Assembly: GCA_964019695.1 (NCBI GenBank)
Contig: OZ026516.1
Location: forward strand, 103,664,368-103,728,367
Source of the DNA: Loripinus fragilis
Lineage: Eukaryota; Mollusca; Bivalvia; Lucinida; Lucinidae
Direction of reading: 5' to 3'
Length of the DNA stretch: 64,000 bases
A program made the translations under genes and the position numbers. The notes beneath the pieces are model-generated. The model was not told the DNA's origin and did no database searches. It was given only the letters and a program-made list of their open reading frames with translations. Positions 31,700 through 44,700 of this stretch are shown piece after piece (position 1 is the first letter of the stretch; each line of letters opens with the position of its first letter).

Positions 31700-32010
31700 C
31701 TATATACAATTTTATCACATGATGACGCGTCTGTTAGTGAAATAATGCCATGCAATAAAATTGGTTTACTGATTTAATAAAGTTACGTAATGAGGTCCAT
31801 TATTACTGCGTAAAAGATGGCAAAATCTCGATGTTTTCATGCCCAAAATGGGATTTTAAGTAATTTTAATGTCATGTTATAAATAGAACCTAACAAGAGT
31901 GCTCCTGTATTATTGAATTAACTTCGTTGCAAGCCTCGCATTTTATCACTTTTCCCCAACTCATTTAATAAATTCAATAAAACATGAGCACTCATGTAGG
32001 ATCCTCTATA
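31700..32010. repeat. L-family repeat copy 5
   Basis: GTTTACTGATTTAATAAAGT, GAGGTCCATTATTACTGCG and the terminal AAAACATGAGCACTCATGTA block, as in other L copies. Confidence 0.65.
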
Positions 32011-32033
32011 TAATAGTCTCCCACAGGGGTTAA

Positions 32034-32240
32034 CCCTTAAAGCGCCAATCACAACTGCAGCAGACCACAAATTTTGCGACATTTTCCCCAATTTTCTACA
32101 AAAATAAGGTATGATATTACATGAGAATTGTCTGCCAGCAGATGATTCTCATGAAATATCATGCCTTATTGGTTATTTTGGAAAAGGCGGCAAAATTTGA
32201 AATTGTCGTCTGTTGCAAGTTATAGGTGGCGCTTTAAGGG
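32034..32240. repeat. MITE-B copy 3, intact TTAA flanks
   Basis: TTAA (32030-32033), CCCTTAAAGCGCCAATCAC...GGCGCTTTAAGGG, TTAA (32241-32244). It lies 37 bp from the last VWA exon found on the - strand. Confidence 0.88.
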
Positions 32241-32280
32241 TTAAGACGTAATGGGAGAAAGAAAGATATAAAATTGTTAC

Positions 32281-32717
32281 CTTGACAAAGACCATCAATT
32301 ACACCATCCACACTATGTAGCTGGCAATAATCCTCAACAACGAAGCCTGACGAGGCCGATGTTGCCAGCGCTGCAACCTCAGACGCCACTGGACCAACTA
32401 CAGTCAACTTCACACCGTTTCTCTCCAAGGCCTCAGCTTTCCTCTCTGCTGAGGCAAGACTACTCGATGACCCATCAAGCATCAACAGCCCTCTATGAGG
32501 AATGGAATCTCGACCGTCTGCTCCGAACATTTTACACATGTCATACAGAGCCCACGCCGAGTTCCTCTTACGCCATCGACTTTTCTGTTTCAGATGTCTG
32601 TTGATCTGATACTGCAGACGTCTCAGACTGGTTCCCAGTTTCAGAGGTATAACACACTGCGGAGACTTGGCAAACTTCAGTATGCCGACATGAGTGCAGG
32701 TGCTGCTTGCTTCCAGT
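32281..32717 (-). CDS. VWA domain exon 2
   Basis: 437 bp. Acceptor is tttttcag and donor is caag|gtaaca. The first base completes an Arg codon from the preceding exon. It encodes LEASSTCTHVGILKFAKSPQ and later GLLMLDGSSSS, KAEALERNGVKLTVVGPVAS and FVVEDYCQLHSVDGVIDGLC. This is the rest of a VWA fold: strand beta-B, the DG of the MIDAS loop (here LDG rather than the common TDG), and C-terminal helices. It ends in phase 1, so at least one more exon follows at lower coordinates, which I did not find. Confidence 0.88.
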
Positions 32718-35700
32718 CTGAAAAATATGACATACAGTTTTGTTTGTTTTGTTGCTTTACGTCCCAATAGCTATGGTCATGGCAGGACGATTTGTTCACC
32801 TAACCTCACTTATTCCTTGGCAAGCTTGAACAAGCAGTTAACCAGTACTTAGTGCACATACTTTCGCTTGTAACTGACAACAACCCTTCTTGAATGATTC
32901 AGCGGAAGGGAGGAGAATGACCATAGAATTTATTTCATGATCAATCTCCATGAAAGTAGGGGACCGGGCCGGGATCGCACTCGTAACCCTTGGATCTGCA
33001 GTCAGACTCGCATCTGTTGAAAAATATGATAAACAGTAAAATCTGTGTAAAACAGCCACCTAAAAATAGACAAAACAAAGGTCTTAATGACAAATGGTAG
33101 CTTAATGAAGATCAAAAGTATTGCAGAATGCTCCCTTTGGAGCATTCTGCAATACTTTTGACCTGCATTAAGGGATAATCTGTCTTGATTCAATTCGATT
33201 TGATTCTTTACGTCCCATCAATAATCTTTCAGTTAAACAGGGACGGGTCTTCCTGGGTTGAACCAGTACTAAGCTAGGATAACTGTGTCTTGCTCAAGGA
33301 CCACAACGCAGTGACGCCTGTGAGGTTCGAACCCGCGGCCCCTCAGTCTGGAGTCAAGCACTCTACCACTGAGCCACTGCGCTCCCATGATATACAGTAA
33401 AACCTGTGTAAAACGGCCACCTAAAACTAGACAAAACAAAGGTATTAATGACAAATGCTAGCTTAATGAAGATCAAAAGTATTGCAGAATGCTCCCCTTG
33501 AAGGATTCTGCAATACTTTTGACCTGCATTAATGGATAATCGGTCTTGAAAACCATTTTTCTGTCTTTTTGAGAGTGGCCTTTTTACACAGGTTTAACCG
33601 TAGGTCAGGTTGTTCAGTGTTTTTAACTAACCTCTTTGCATGCAGGGTAATTTTGCATGCTGGGTTATTTTGCATGCTGGGTAATTTTGCATGCTTTTTT
33701 GTCTTCTGCTGCTTTTTTTCAAACTCAACTTTTTCTATCAATTCTTTCAGGAATACCATCAGAATGTCAAATAGTTTGGATCCAGGTCAGGCCTAACATT
33801 TTGTCAGGCCTGATCTGGGTCCAATCTGTTTGCAAAAGTTATCAGCAGACGACACTAGTAGGCAAAATTATTTCAGGAATACTGTCAGAATGTCAAATAG
33901 TTTCAATCCAGGTCAGGCTCCACATTTTGTCGGGCCTGATCTGGGTCCAAACTGTTTGCAAAAGTTATCAGCAGACGACACTAGTAGGTAAAAAGTTAAC
34001 ACTTATTTTGTTTTGTTTGTTTGATTTGATTCTTTACGTTCCATCAACAATCTTTCAGTTATAAAGGGACGGGTCTTCTTGGGTTGAACCAGTACTAAGC
34101 TAGGATTAATGTTCTTGCTCAAGGACACAACGCAGTGACGCTGGTGAGGCTTGAACCCAAAGCCTCTCGGTCCTGAGTCAAGCACTCTACCACTGAGCCA
34201 CTGCACTCCCAACACTTCTTTTGTATCCTGGGTAATTTTGCTCAATATTTTAATGCCTGCAGAATATCTAACCAGGCAAATTCAAGAGGATGGCAAATTG
34301 AGAATGTAAATACTAACCTCTCAACCAGGGCCGCCAGAAATTCTCGAAGGCATGAACATTTTTCTGATGTCATACTGTATGACATGTCAACAGCAATCAC
34401 CAGATCTATGCAGCAGCTGGTCTCTGAAAGAGAATAGAAAGTTCCAGGAAGAGTGTTCAGTAAAACCTGTCTTAAGCGGCCACTCAAAAATAGACAAAAC
34501 AAAGATCTTAAAAACAAATGGTTGCTTAATGAAGGTAGAAAGTATTGCAGAATGCTCCCCTTGGAGCATTCTGCAATACTTTTGACCTGCATTAAGTGAT
34601 AATAGGTCTTGAAAACCAATTTATGGTCCTTTTGAGAGTGGCTGTTTTAGACAGGTTTTACTGTATAAGTATTGCTGACGACCAGCTGTAACCACTACAT
34701 GTATAACAGCATGGATTGGTGGGAGTGAAATACGCTGATCATTTTTGCACAACCAACGTGATATTTTTGCATATGTATAAAGACACACTCACAGCCATCT
34801 TTTAGGGATAGAGATCTTACATTTTATCAGTGACCTATAATACAGTGACTGGAAACTCCATTTCTCAGCCCGAGAGGTATGTTGTGACACCTGGCAACGC
34901 AACCTGGAGAATTTGCTGCATTTATTTGAACATCTAAGAACATTCACTTCTATACATGTATTTAATAAACAGCTATTGAAAAGAGAGATATGAAATACTC
35001 TTAAATGAAATGTTTCTGCAAATATTTTAAAACTCTGCTTGGTAATTTTTCATGACTTTGTCATCAGTTTACTTTTTTCAAAATTACTTTTTTTCAACAA
35101 ATTCTTTCAGGAACACTATCAGAGTGTCAAATGGTTTGGATCCAGATCAGGCCAGACAGCCGGCCTGATGTTCTGTTGGGCCTGATCTTGGTCCAAACTG
35201 TTTGCAAAGATTATCAGCAAACAAAAGTCGCCCATCAGGCAGAGTTAAACAATGCCTATGGAATTATGCCCATGTAAATATCTGCTTTAGGGAAAGTGGT
35301 GGAATCAGTTAAATATTTGGCTTCAATAATACCACTTTCACTTCAGAAAACAAAGCTTCCAATATGGTTATGTCTGTGTCACTATTTTCATAATCCTTCA
35401 TAATCATCATAATTATTCTATTTTTGGGTTCGTTAAATGTCCGGTTATATGTTAAACAGAAGCAAATTCACCCTATGTAATCAAACTGGATGGGCAGCAA
35501 TGGAAAACGTTAATACTATCGATAAACGTAGATCAAAAAATAGTTAGAAACAGTTTTTGATTGCCATTTGTTGCCCAACTGGCGACAAATGGCAATCAAA
35601 AACACTGTTTTTAGCGATTTTTGATCCGCGTTTGTCAATTGTTTAGAGTGCTTTCGGTTATCACCTATACGGTGTGGTATAGCAAATCAAGTAGATTAAT

Positions 35701-38700
35701 AATATTGATTTTCCCTTCTTTACATGTGTAAAAGGCACTAAAGAGCTTTAAAGACCAAATTCTTAGAAAATAAAAGTGGTAACACTGCCTGAGTGCTACC
35801 TCAGACAGATTAAAGGCTAATCTTTATGAGGTGATTATGGCTTCCTTACAGGTGGCAATAGAGTGGTCCCATGAATGGTCAAGGTATTTTCTGATAAAAT
35901 ACTGATATTTATCTCAGTGAATGAAATTGTGTTATATACAGGTAGGTCCCTTCTTGGGGCCCCTTAAATCCAGTAAGATACTGAAGCTGTCCCTTATCAG
36001 ATAATCCATTATATGATCTCTACTTGACAGGAATTTAAGAAAAGTACCAATATTTCACTGAAGTTTCCAGTCACTGTGCTATAGGTCACTGACAGGTAAG
36101 TATGAGTAAAACTCAAGGACTTTTCAAGGACTTCTTAAACCTCTCCAACAGTTTTCAAGGACTTAAAATTAATGAAAAATACTGATCTGAGTGTTAAAAT
36201 TCTACTTCTGAAATGTTAGAGTACATTACTAAGGATATTAGTTTTAGAAAACCAGTTTAAAATTGTGGTGCCTTTATTTGGTGCAGCATAGCTGCACCAA
36301 ATAAAGGCACCACGATTTTATACTGATTTAGGCCTCCTAAAACAGTGTTGAATCCTCTTGCAAATGGTAAAATTCAAGGACTTTCCAAGGCATTTGAGTG
36401 CTTTTCAAGTACTTTTCAAGGCAAATTATATTTTCAAGGACTTTTCAAGACAGTACTGTATATTCAAGTTCTTTTCAAGCCTGTGCGAACCCTGGATATA
36501 GGTCACTGATATTGTCTGAGCATAGCTCTACATCCATACTTTTTTGTTTATGTAAGTAGCTAAGACTCGGTGACTGTGAAAGCTTATTTTACCTCTACAC
36601 CGAGTCCTATCCTCAGTTGCACTACCAGGGCAGTCAATACAGCTGTCTTGTCCAATCTCGTTCTGTGCTGTACCAGGTGGACAAAACTCACAGCGCAAGG
36701 CCTCTGAATCAAAGTAGCTTCCCCTTGGACAGATAGCTGGAATGGTAATAAATAACACACATTAAATGCATAGGTCTGGACAAGTAGACTTTTTGAGTTT
36801 GCAATCGTTTTTATTTTTCTTGTCCATCAGTTTAAAGATGTTTGAGGGCTCAAAAGAACCATCTTATCGACACGGTTCTTTGCAGTGACTCATAATATAT
36901 GGTTTAGTTAACAAATAAGAAAGATAATTCTTACTCCTTAAAGTGCCTGCACAAAAGATCATCTGAAAATGTCCTCTGCTGAAGTCACCTGCTGCAAATG
37001 ATTTTTTTTTAAATTATTGTCTAATTTAAGTATAGAAGCAAACAGTAAGGACTCAGATCAGACTGCTCCTATAGAGTCTGATCTGGGCCTACACTGTTTG
37101 CCAAATGGTCTTCTAAAACATTTCAGCAGAAGACAAAAGCAGACGACTTTTTATGTGATTGGTGCATTAAGGGTTAATAATTGGCCTTTTTTTTGCTAAA
37201 GTTTTCAACTGATTGTAAATTCAAGTTTAACTACAACTTAAATTGTACGAGAACCTGACTATACAGGCTATAGTCAGGTTCTCGTACAATTTAAGTTGTA
37301 GTTCTCCAGATATTGAGCAGAAATGAAATTCTGACATAACTCAAAGGCCATAACTCAGTTACAAATACTCTCGATGACCAACAGATTAGAACACATTATT
37401 ATTTTATTATTTTTTTCTCCAACCTAGATCAGGCTCATCCAACCAGCTCTACGCCTGCTAGTGTAGTCAACTTTGCAAACAATTTGGACCACACCAAGCC
37501 TGACAAAATGTTGTGCCTAATCTGAATCCAAACTGATCCTTATCCCAATTTTTTTTTTTTTTGAAAAGTCAATTTTGCAAAGAATCAAAAGAATAAGCAG
37601 GCAACAAAAAAATTACCCTGCATGCAAAGAGTTATTGCTATTATACAGTAAAGCCTGCCTTTAGTGGCCACTCAAAAAGAAGACCACAAATTGGTTTTCA
37701 AGACCAATTATCGCTTTATGCAGGTCAAAAGTATTGCAGAATGATCCAAGCGAGCTCTCTTGGAGCATTCTGCAATACTTTTGACCTTCATTAAGCTACC
37801 ATTTGAATCATGGCATGGGATTTCCAACAATGTAGTATGTGCGACCAGCAAAGCCTCAGATCAGCCTGCGCATACGCGCAGTCTGATCCGAGCCTTTGCT
37901 AGTCACTTAAATATTCTATGACCGTTAAGCAACTGACTGAGCATAATTTAGAGTTTCTGAGCTTAAAAAGAGGCTGCAGAGGCTCCTCTGAGTATACAAT
38001 TGTCAAAATGCCACATTGTTAGAAATCACATGTCACAGCTCATTTGTCTTTAAGACCTTTTTTGTCTATTTTTGAGTGGCCGCTTAAGACAGTTTTTATT
38101 GTAGTACTCACCGCTACAAGATGTTCTGTCGGCAGAAGACGTAGGTGCAGTAGAAGGACATGTCATGCAGTCAGGCTGTCCTGAATCAGGCTGGTATGTG
38201 CCGTCAGGACACAGCATGCAGACTGTTGGATCTTGCTCATTCATGTTAGCTGGTTGATAAGTACCCGGCTCACAGTCAACACATGCAGTTATTCCATCAT
38301 CATAAAACTGACCTGGCCTACAACCTGCAAGACGAGTTGGCATACCATCAATGTAAACATTGGTCCATCTAAACGAAACTTTACTGTAAAATTGTGAAAA
38401 CATGTTTTGCTTTGTTTCTTTACGTCCCAGTCAACAATTTTTCAGTAATGTCGGGACAGGTCATCCTTGGTTGAACCAGTACTAAGCAAGGATTAATGTG
38501 TCTTGCACAAGGACACAACTCGGTGACTCTGGCTAGAACCCGCAACCCCTCGGCCTCAAGTCAAGGTCCCTACCACTGAGCCACTGGGCTTTTGGTGAAA
38601 ACATCTTTTATCTTATTCATCTGTTTTAACCCTTAGCCTACCAGTAGTTTTTATCCTGAGACAGTCATCTGCTTTTTACGTCTGCTGCATATATTCAAGC

Positions 38701-41700
38701 GCACTTCAGCCTAGATTTTGTCATGGAAGCAAACACAATGAATAATCTGGAAAAACGGATCCTTCAGAAATAGAGAAAACCTTCACTATAAGAAAAACAG
38801 CAAACTCGGTTTTATTGAGTCTGTTGAGTCAGGTTTGAACCATGATGAAACTAGAACAGTCAGACTCAGATAAAGGGCCCCGCCTAATGCCAAGCAGCGA
38901 AAAGGGGATATCCATTTTGGCGAAAATCTTTATAATCATTCATCTGACAAAACCCATATTCAGACATGAAAAATAGTTTGATGAAAGTAGTCCATATATG
39001 ATATTTGGAAGAAATTGGGTGATAAATGACTAAGTTAGAGTGTCCACAAGTGTAAACTGATAGGTGGTGGCCTTTTTAGCGGCCATCTTGGTTAACGGAC
39101 AAACCAAGAGTCTGATAAAAGTAATCCATATATGAAATTTGGAGGTAATCGGGTAATAATGATTAAGGTAGATTGTTTACTAAAGCAAATTGATAGGCGG
39201 CGGCCATCTTGGTTATCATTCTTCAAACTAAACTTTTATTCAAACTTGAACAAGAGTTTGATAGAAGCAATCCATATATGAAATTTAGAAGAAATCCGAT
39301 AAAAAATGACTAAGTTAGAGTGACCACAACAGCCGACACTGATAGGCGGCGGCCATTTTGTCCGCCATCTTGGTTATGGTTCGTCAGACAAACCCATATT
39401 AGAACTTGAATGAAAGTTTGATAAAAGCAATCTATATATGAAATTTGAAAGAAATCCAATAAAAAATGACTAAGTTAGAGTGACCACGACAGCAGACGTT
39501 GATAGGTGGCGGCCATTTTGTCAGCCATCTTGGTTATCGGATGTCGGACAAAACCCATATTGGAACTTGAACCAAAGGTTGATAGAAGCAATTCATATAC
39601 AAAATTTGGAAGAAATCTAATTTACAATGACTGAGTTATAGTAACCACAACAGCTGATATTGATAGGTGGTGGCCATTTTGGTTATCGGACAAAACCCGT
39701 ATTCGAATGTGAACGAGAGGCTGATGGAAGCAATCCATATATGAAATTTGAAAAAAATCTGATTAAAATGACTGAGTTAGAGTGACCACGGACAGACGGA
39801 CAAGCTGAAAACAATAGAGCTCCGCCAACATTCGTTGGCGAGGCTAGACCCCGATCAAACTAGAACAGTCGGACTCAGACAAAGGGCCCCGCCTAATGCA
39901 CAGATATCCGTTTTGGCGAAAATCTTGATAATCATTCATCTGACAAAACCCATATTCAGACATGAAAAATAGTTTGATGAAAGTAGTCCATATATGAATT
40001 TTGGAAGAAATTGGGTGATAAATGACTAAGTCAGAGTGTCCACAATCCTAGACTGATAGGTGGTGGCCATTTTGGTGGCCATCTTGGTTATCGGACAAAC
40101 CAAGAGTTTGATAAAAGTAATCCATATATGAAATTTGAGGGTAATCGGGTATTAATGATTAAGGTAGATTGTATACTAAAGCAAATTGATAGGCAGCGGC
40201 CATTTTGTCGGCCATCTTGGTTATCGTTCTTCAAACTAAACTTTTATTCAAACCTGAACAAGAGTTTGATGGAAGCAATCCATAAATGAAATTTAGAACA
40301 AATCCGATAAAAAATGACTAAGTTAGAGTGACCACAATTTAACAGCCGACACTGATAGGCGGCGGCCATTTTGCCCGCCATCTTGGTTATGGTTCGTCAG
40401 ACAAACCCATATTAGAACTTGAATGAGAGTTTGATGAAAGCAATCTATATATGAAATTTGAAAGAAATCCAATAAAAAATGACTAAGTTACAGTGACCAC
40501 GACAGCAGATGTTGATAGGTGGCGGCCATTTTGTCGGCCATCTTAGTTATCGGATGTCGGACAAAACCCATATTGGAACTTGAACCAAAGGTTGATAGAA
40601 GCAATTCATATATAAAATTTGGAAGAAATCCGATTTACAATGACTGAGTTATAGTGACCACAACAGCGGATATTGATAGGTGGCGGCCATTTTGGTTATC
40701 GGATGTCGGACAAAACCCGTATTCAAATGTGAACGAGAGGCTGATGGAAGCAATCCATATATGAAATTTGAAAAAAATCTGATTAAAAATGACTGAGTTA
40801 GAGTGATCACGGACAGACAGACAAGCTGAAAACAATAGAGCTCCGCGGGGCCTGAACCCTGATCAAACTAGAACAGTCGGACTCATACAAAGGGCCCCGC
40901 CTAATGCACAGATATCCGTTTTGGAGAAAATCTTGATAATCATTCATCTGACAAAACCCATATTCAGATATGAACAATTCTTTGATGAAAGTAGTCCATA
41001 TATGAAATTGGAAGAAATTGGGTGATAAATGACTAAGTTAGAGTGTCAACAAGTGTAGACTGATAGGTGGCGGCCATTTTGGTGGCCATCTTGGTTATCG
41101 GACAAACCAAGAGTTTGATAAAAGTAATCCATATACGTGTATGAAATTTGGAGGTAATCAGGTAATAAATGATTAAGGTAGATTGTATACTAAAGCAAAT
41201 TGATAGGCAGCAGCCATTTTGTCGGCCATCTTGGTTATCGTTCTTCGGACTAAACTTGTATTCAAACTTGAACAAGAGTTTGATGGAAGCAATCCATACA
41301 TGAAATTTGGAAGAAATCCGATAAAAAATGACTAAGTTAGAGTGACCAGGACAGCCGACACTGATAGGCGGCGGCCATTTTGTCAGCCATCTTGGTTGTG
41401 GTTTGTCAGACAAAACCCATATTAAAACTTGAATGAGAGTTTGATGAAAGCAATCTTTATATGAAATATGAAAGAAATCCGGTAAAAAATGACTAAGTTA
41501 GAGTGACCACGACAGCAGACATTGCCATAGGTCGATGATTGGTGAAACTTATGTTGGGGACCACTAAACTGGGGACCACTGGGGACCACTAAACATTGCT
41601 TATAATACTGCCAATGGAATTCGACCGTGGACATTGAGTCTGAGCGAAGAATTTTGTCAAGTCGATATTGTTACGATACAGAATGGCTGGAATAACAGAA

Positions 41701-44700
41701 TCAGCTATGGTTGCGTATACGCACAAATACGCAGTGGTTTAGGTATGCACCTGGTCACCTATTCGAACCATGATACGGTACTCTTTCTATTGATAGTCCC
41801 AATAAAAGGTCGGTTTGTCTGAGATGGAATTCATTGTATCTATATTTATCAACGCTTGCACGTTTTCCTTATTCTTCTTGAATATCTCGGAAATCTTGTG
41901 CGTTTTTCAATATATAAAGGATGGAATTTCCCATTCTTGTTAGGGGACATTTTAAACATACCGTTAAAAGGTTCGATATAGAGATGCTATTCATTATTAT
42001 AAAAGGTACGTGAAGTTATATATATTGTTACTGTGTTGATATTGTACATGACAGGGCGATGGCGATTCGTGTAATTGCATTGAATAGCGATGTCTCTAGC
42101 ATGTCACATTGTATTGAAATAATAAGTCACTCGTTGTCTATTTTGTCGTCTGTTGAATCGGCCAGCATTCCGTGTATGAGTTCTTTCGGGTGTTATCAAT
42201 AACGTCCCGTTTTTTCGGTGAAAATTGCGATTGTTACGCACTTGCGTATGAAGTTACGCACATGCGTATTGCCTAAAAATCTGCTGGGACCATTCTTGCG
42301 GCTATAGTAAAAGCTGTCCGGATGGACTCGTCGGGTTATTTCGGACAAAAGTAGTCACAGGCCATGTCGGGCCTGCACCTAAAACTATAATGGCATGCTG
42401 AAAGATTTACCAGGGACCGATAGGTGAAAAACAATTTTAGCAGCTAGATTTTAAATTGTTGTGATTTTGTACGGCGTTGTTGGAATGACGATTTAACTGC
42501 CAGTGATAATCGACTTTCTGTAGCGACCTGTATATGTCACCTCGAGTTATATCTGACGCATATAAGAATAAGGGTTAGATGCATACACTACAACACACTT
42601 ACATAAATAAGGTGATAGCTGACATGTATGTTTAGAGATTAGGTAGGTGTAATGTTACACCAAAGTAAATGTAAAATATTTTTTTTTTGTTACACCAAAG
42701 TAAATGTAAGATATTTTCGTTACACCAAAGTAAATGTAAAATATTTTGTGTTACACCAAAATAAATGTAAGAAAGCATTGTACGGTTTTACACACATAAA
42801 ACAGCAGAATGTAATCTCTCAATATTGATGTATATATTTTTTGCCGAGAGGTCATAATTAGTTGTTTACAACTGATACGTTATACATGTACGAAATTAGT
42901 GCGTGGGCAGGGTGATGTCCGACGTAAACGTCCAAACGTTACGTCGGCACCACACTGTTCAACCGTTTTCCTGGAATTTTAAGAGAATTGGTATCAGTAT
43001 GTGTAAACCTCGAAACTATCTAGATAACGTGACCTTGAAGGGAAAAAGGGCCACGGGATCTTGATGTTTCGGCTGCGATAGCGTCTCAACCAGGGTGACG
43101 TTACGACAGTGTATAGAAGAGTTTGTTACGTATGGGTTTGTTCGTTTGGCATAAGAGGTATTGTTTAGCGCTGACATAGGCCAGTCACTAAAAAATACTT
43201 CTCTATTATATAAGTTTAAGTGTGGATATTTAGAAGAGCCGATCCATCCTAACCGCATGGGAGCTGTTAGCCGTACACCTACAGGTGAGGGCTAATCGCG
43301 CGCTTATAGGGTTAGGATGTAACTTAAAAGAGTAAGACCACTGAAATTATTTCTATTTTTGTGAACTTCGAACGAACAACCCCATTATTGACGCAAAAGA
43401 GTGATTCTGAGATTCTAAATATAGATTGTTTTTTGCAGAATCCTCTCTTGTGTCCCCTCCTACGTTGGAGGCTGAATGTTGGTGAGCCGTTGATTATCAC
43501 CTGAGGGCACATATTAGTTGTCCCCCTCAGGCCACGACCAGCGTGGATCAAGGCCCAATCGTTACAACGTAGCACAATCAAATGGGAAGCCAACCGGCTT
43601 GAATGGTTATATGTGAATCTGACACCCCTACGTGGGGATATGATCAGGAGGACCTATATATATTAATGCTGACGTCTTGAGCGACGATCAGCAGTACGCG
43701 TAACAAATATTACGATTACGTGAATCCAGTGACGACCAAAGTACAGGCTCGATCACCTCAGCGCCGATGGTCTGAAGTAGACACACGTGCAGCTTAGAAG
43801 ACATAGTGTTCGCGAGACGCGTATAATCTCGAGATTTCTCGTCAATACGAGAACTGAAATATTAAAGGGCCCAATTGTTTTTTTTTATGAGAACTTAAGC
43901 TATATGTTAATCATATTCTTTAAGTCTCTTATTTCTGACTAGTTGACGTACATCTAGAACAGGACAGTCCAAGATTGGTTCTAATTGAAACGATCTTGGA
44001 GTGGCAACTTGCTCTAGTATAGGATGGTCAATTAGCCAGAAATAACAGCGTAGGTGGTGTCATTGTATATTAATGTGTTGTTGATGTTTTCTTAGTACAT
44101 AAAGTACTGAAAGGTTTTTGCTAGTTGTGTGCATTATTTTTCCCTGGTAGCATCGTCATCGCATAAAGGAATTTTCCAATAAGATTTCCCCTCTTCCTTC
44201 CTGACCGGCTTTATGTCGTAACAATGGTGTCAGAAGTGGGATTTTTGAGGTTTTATTGGCAAATTTCTCTGCTGTGACGTTGCTACGGGCGCACACTAGT
44301 AGTTTTTCTTTACAAGAAAGGTGGTGAGTGTCAACACACAGTACTGATTGCATGCGTTCCCCTGTGATGAAGTGCGACACATGTAAATAAGTCATCACAT
44401 AACATTCTGAGGGGACCCATACTTTCTTGTTCTGTGGATTGCCAGTAGGGTATAAAACCCAAGGAAAATTTGTCAGAGTTTAATTATTAGACTTGTCCAC
44501 CTTTATTTTACCCATATCATTGTGTATTGGCTTATGCCCTGTATTCCTATTAATTAAGGATACTGATGTGGAAAATTTCATATCGTTTGAGGGTACTAAT
44601 AATTTAAATCACCTCAGTGACGTCATAGTGTGTGACGCCACTCAACTGATTTCTATTATTAGAAGAAGTCCATAGAAAGATTATTTTAGTCAATTATTAT

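Noticed and set aside
32359..32770. Plus-strand frames opposite VWA exon 2
   Set aside because: Antisense shadow of a well-supported exon with matching splice phases.
33187..33386. Functional tRNA gene
   Set aside because: The A and B boxes are tRNA-like, but the head is joined to a shared body and A-rich tail in several copies, so it is a SINE.
33569..34064. 135-residue + strand frame
   Set aside because: Runs through TGCATGCTGGGTAATTTT tandems, two repeated hairpins and a SINE tail; a repeat artefact.
41033..41634. Minus-strand frames in the 1-kb repeat (126 and 70 residues)
   Set aside because: They follow the repeat period, lack splice context and show only repeat-derived peptides.
43016..43593. 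LTR-encoded proteins (80 and 89 residues, minus strand)
   Set aside because: Present in both LTRs only because the LTRs are near-identical; no domain, start context or conservation pattern.
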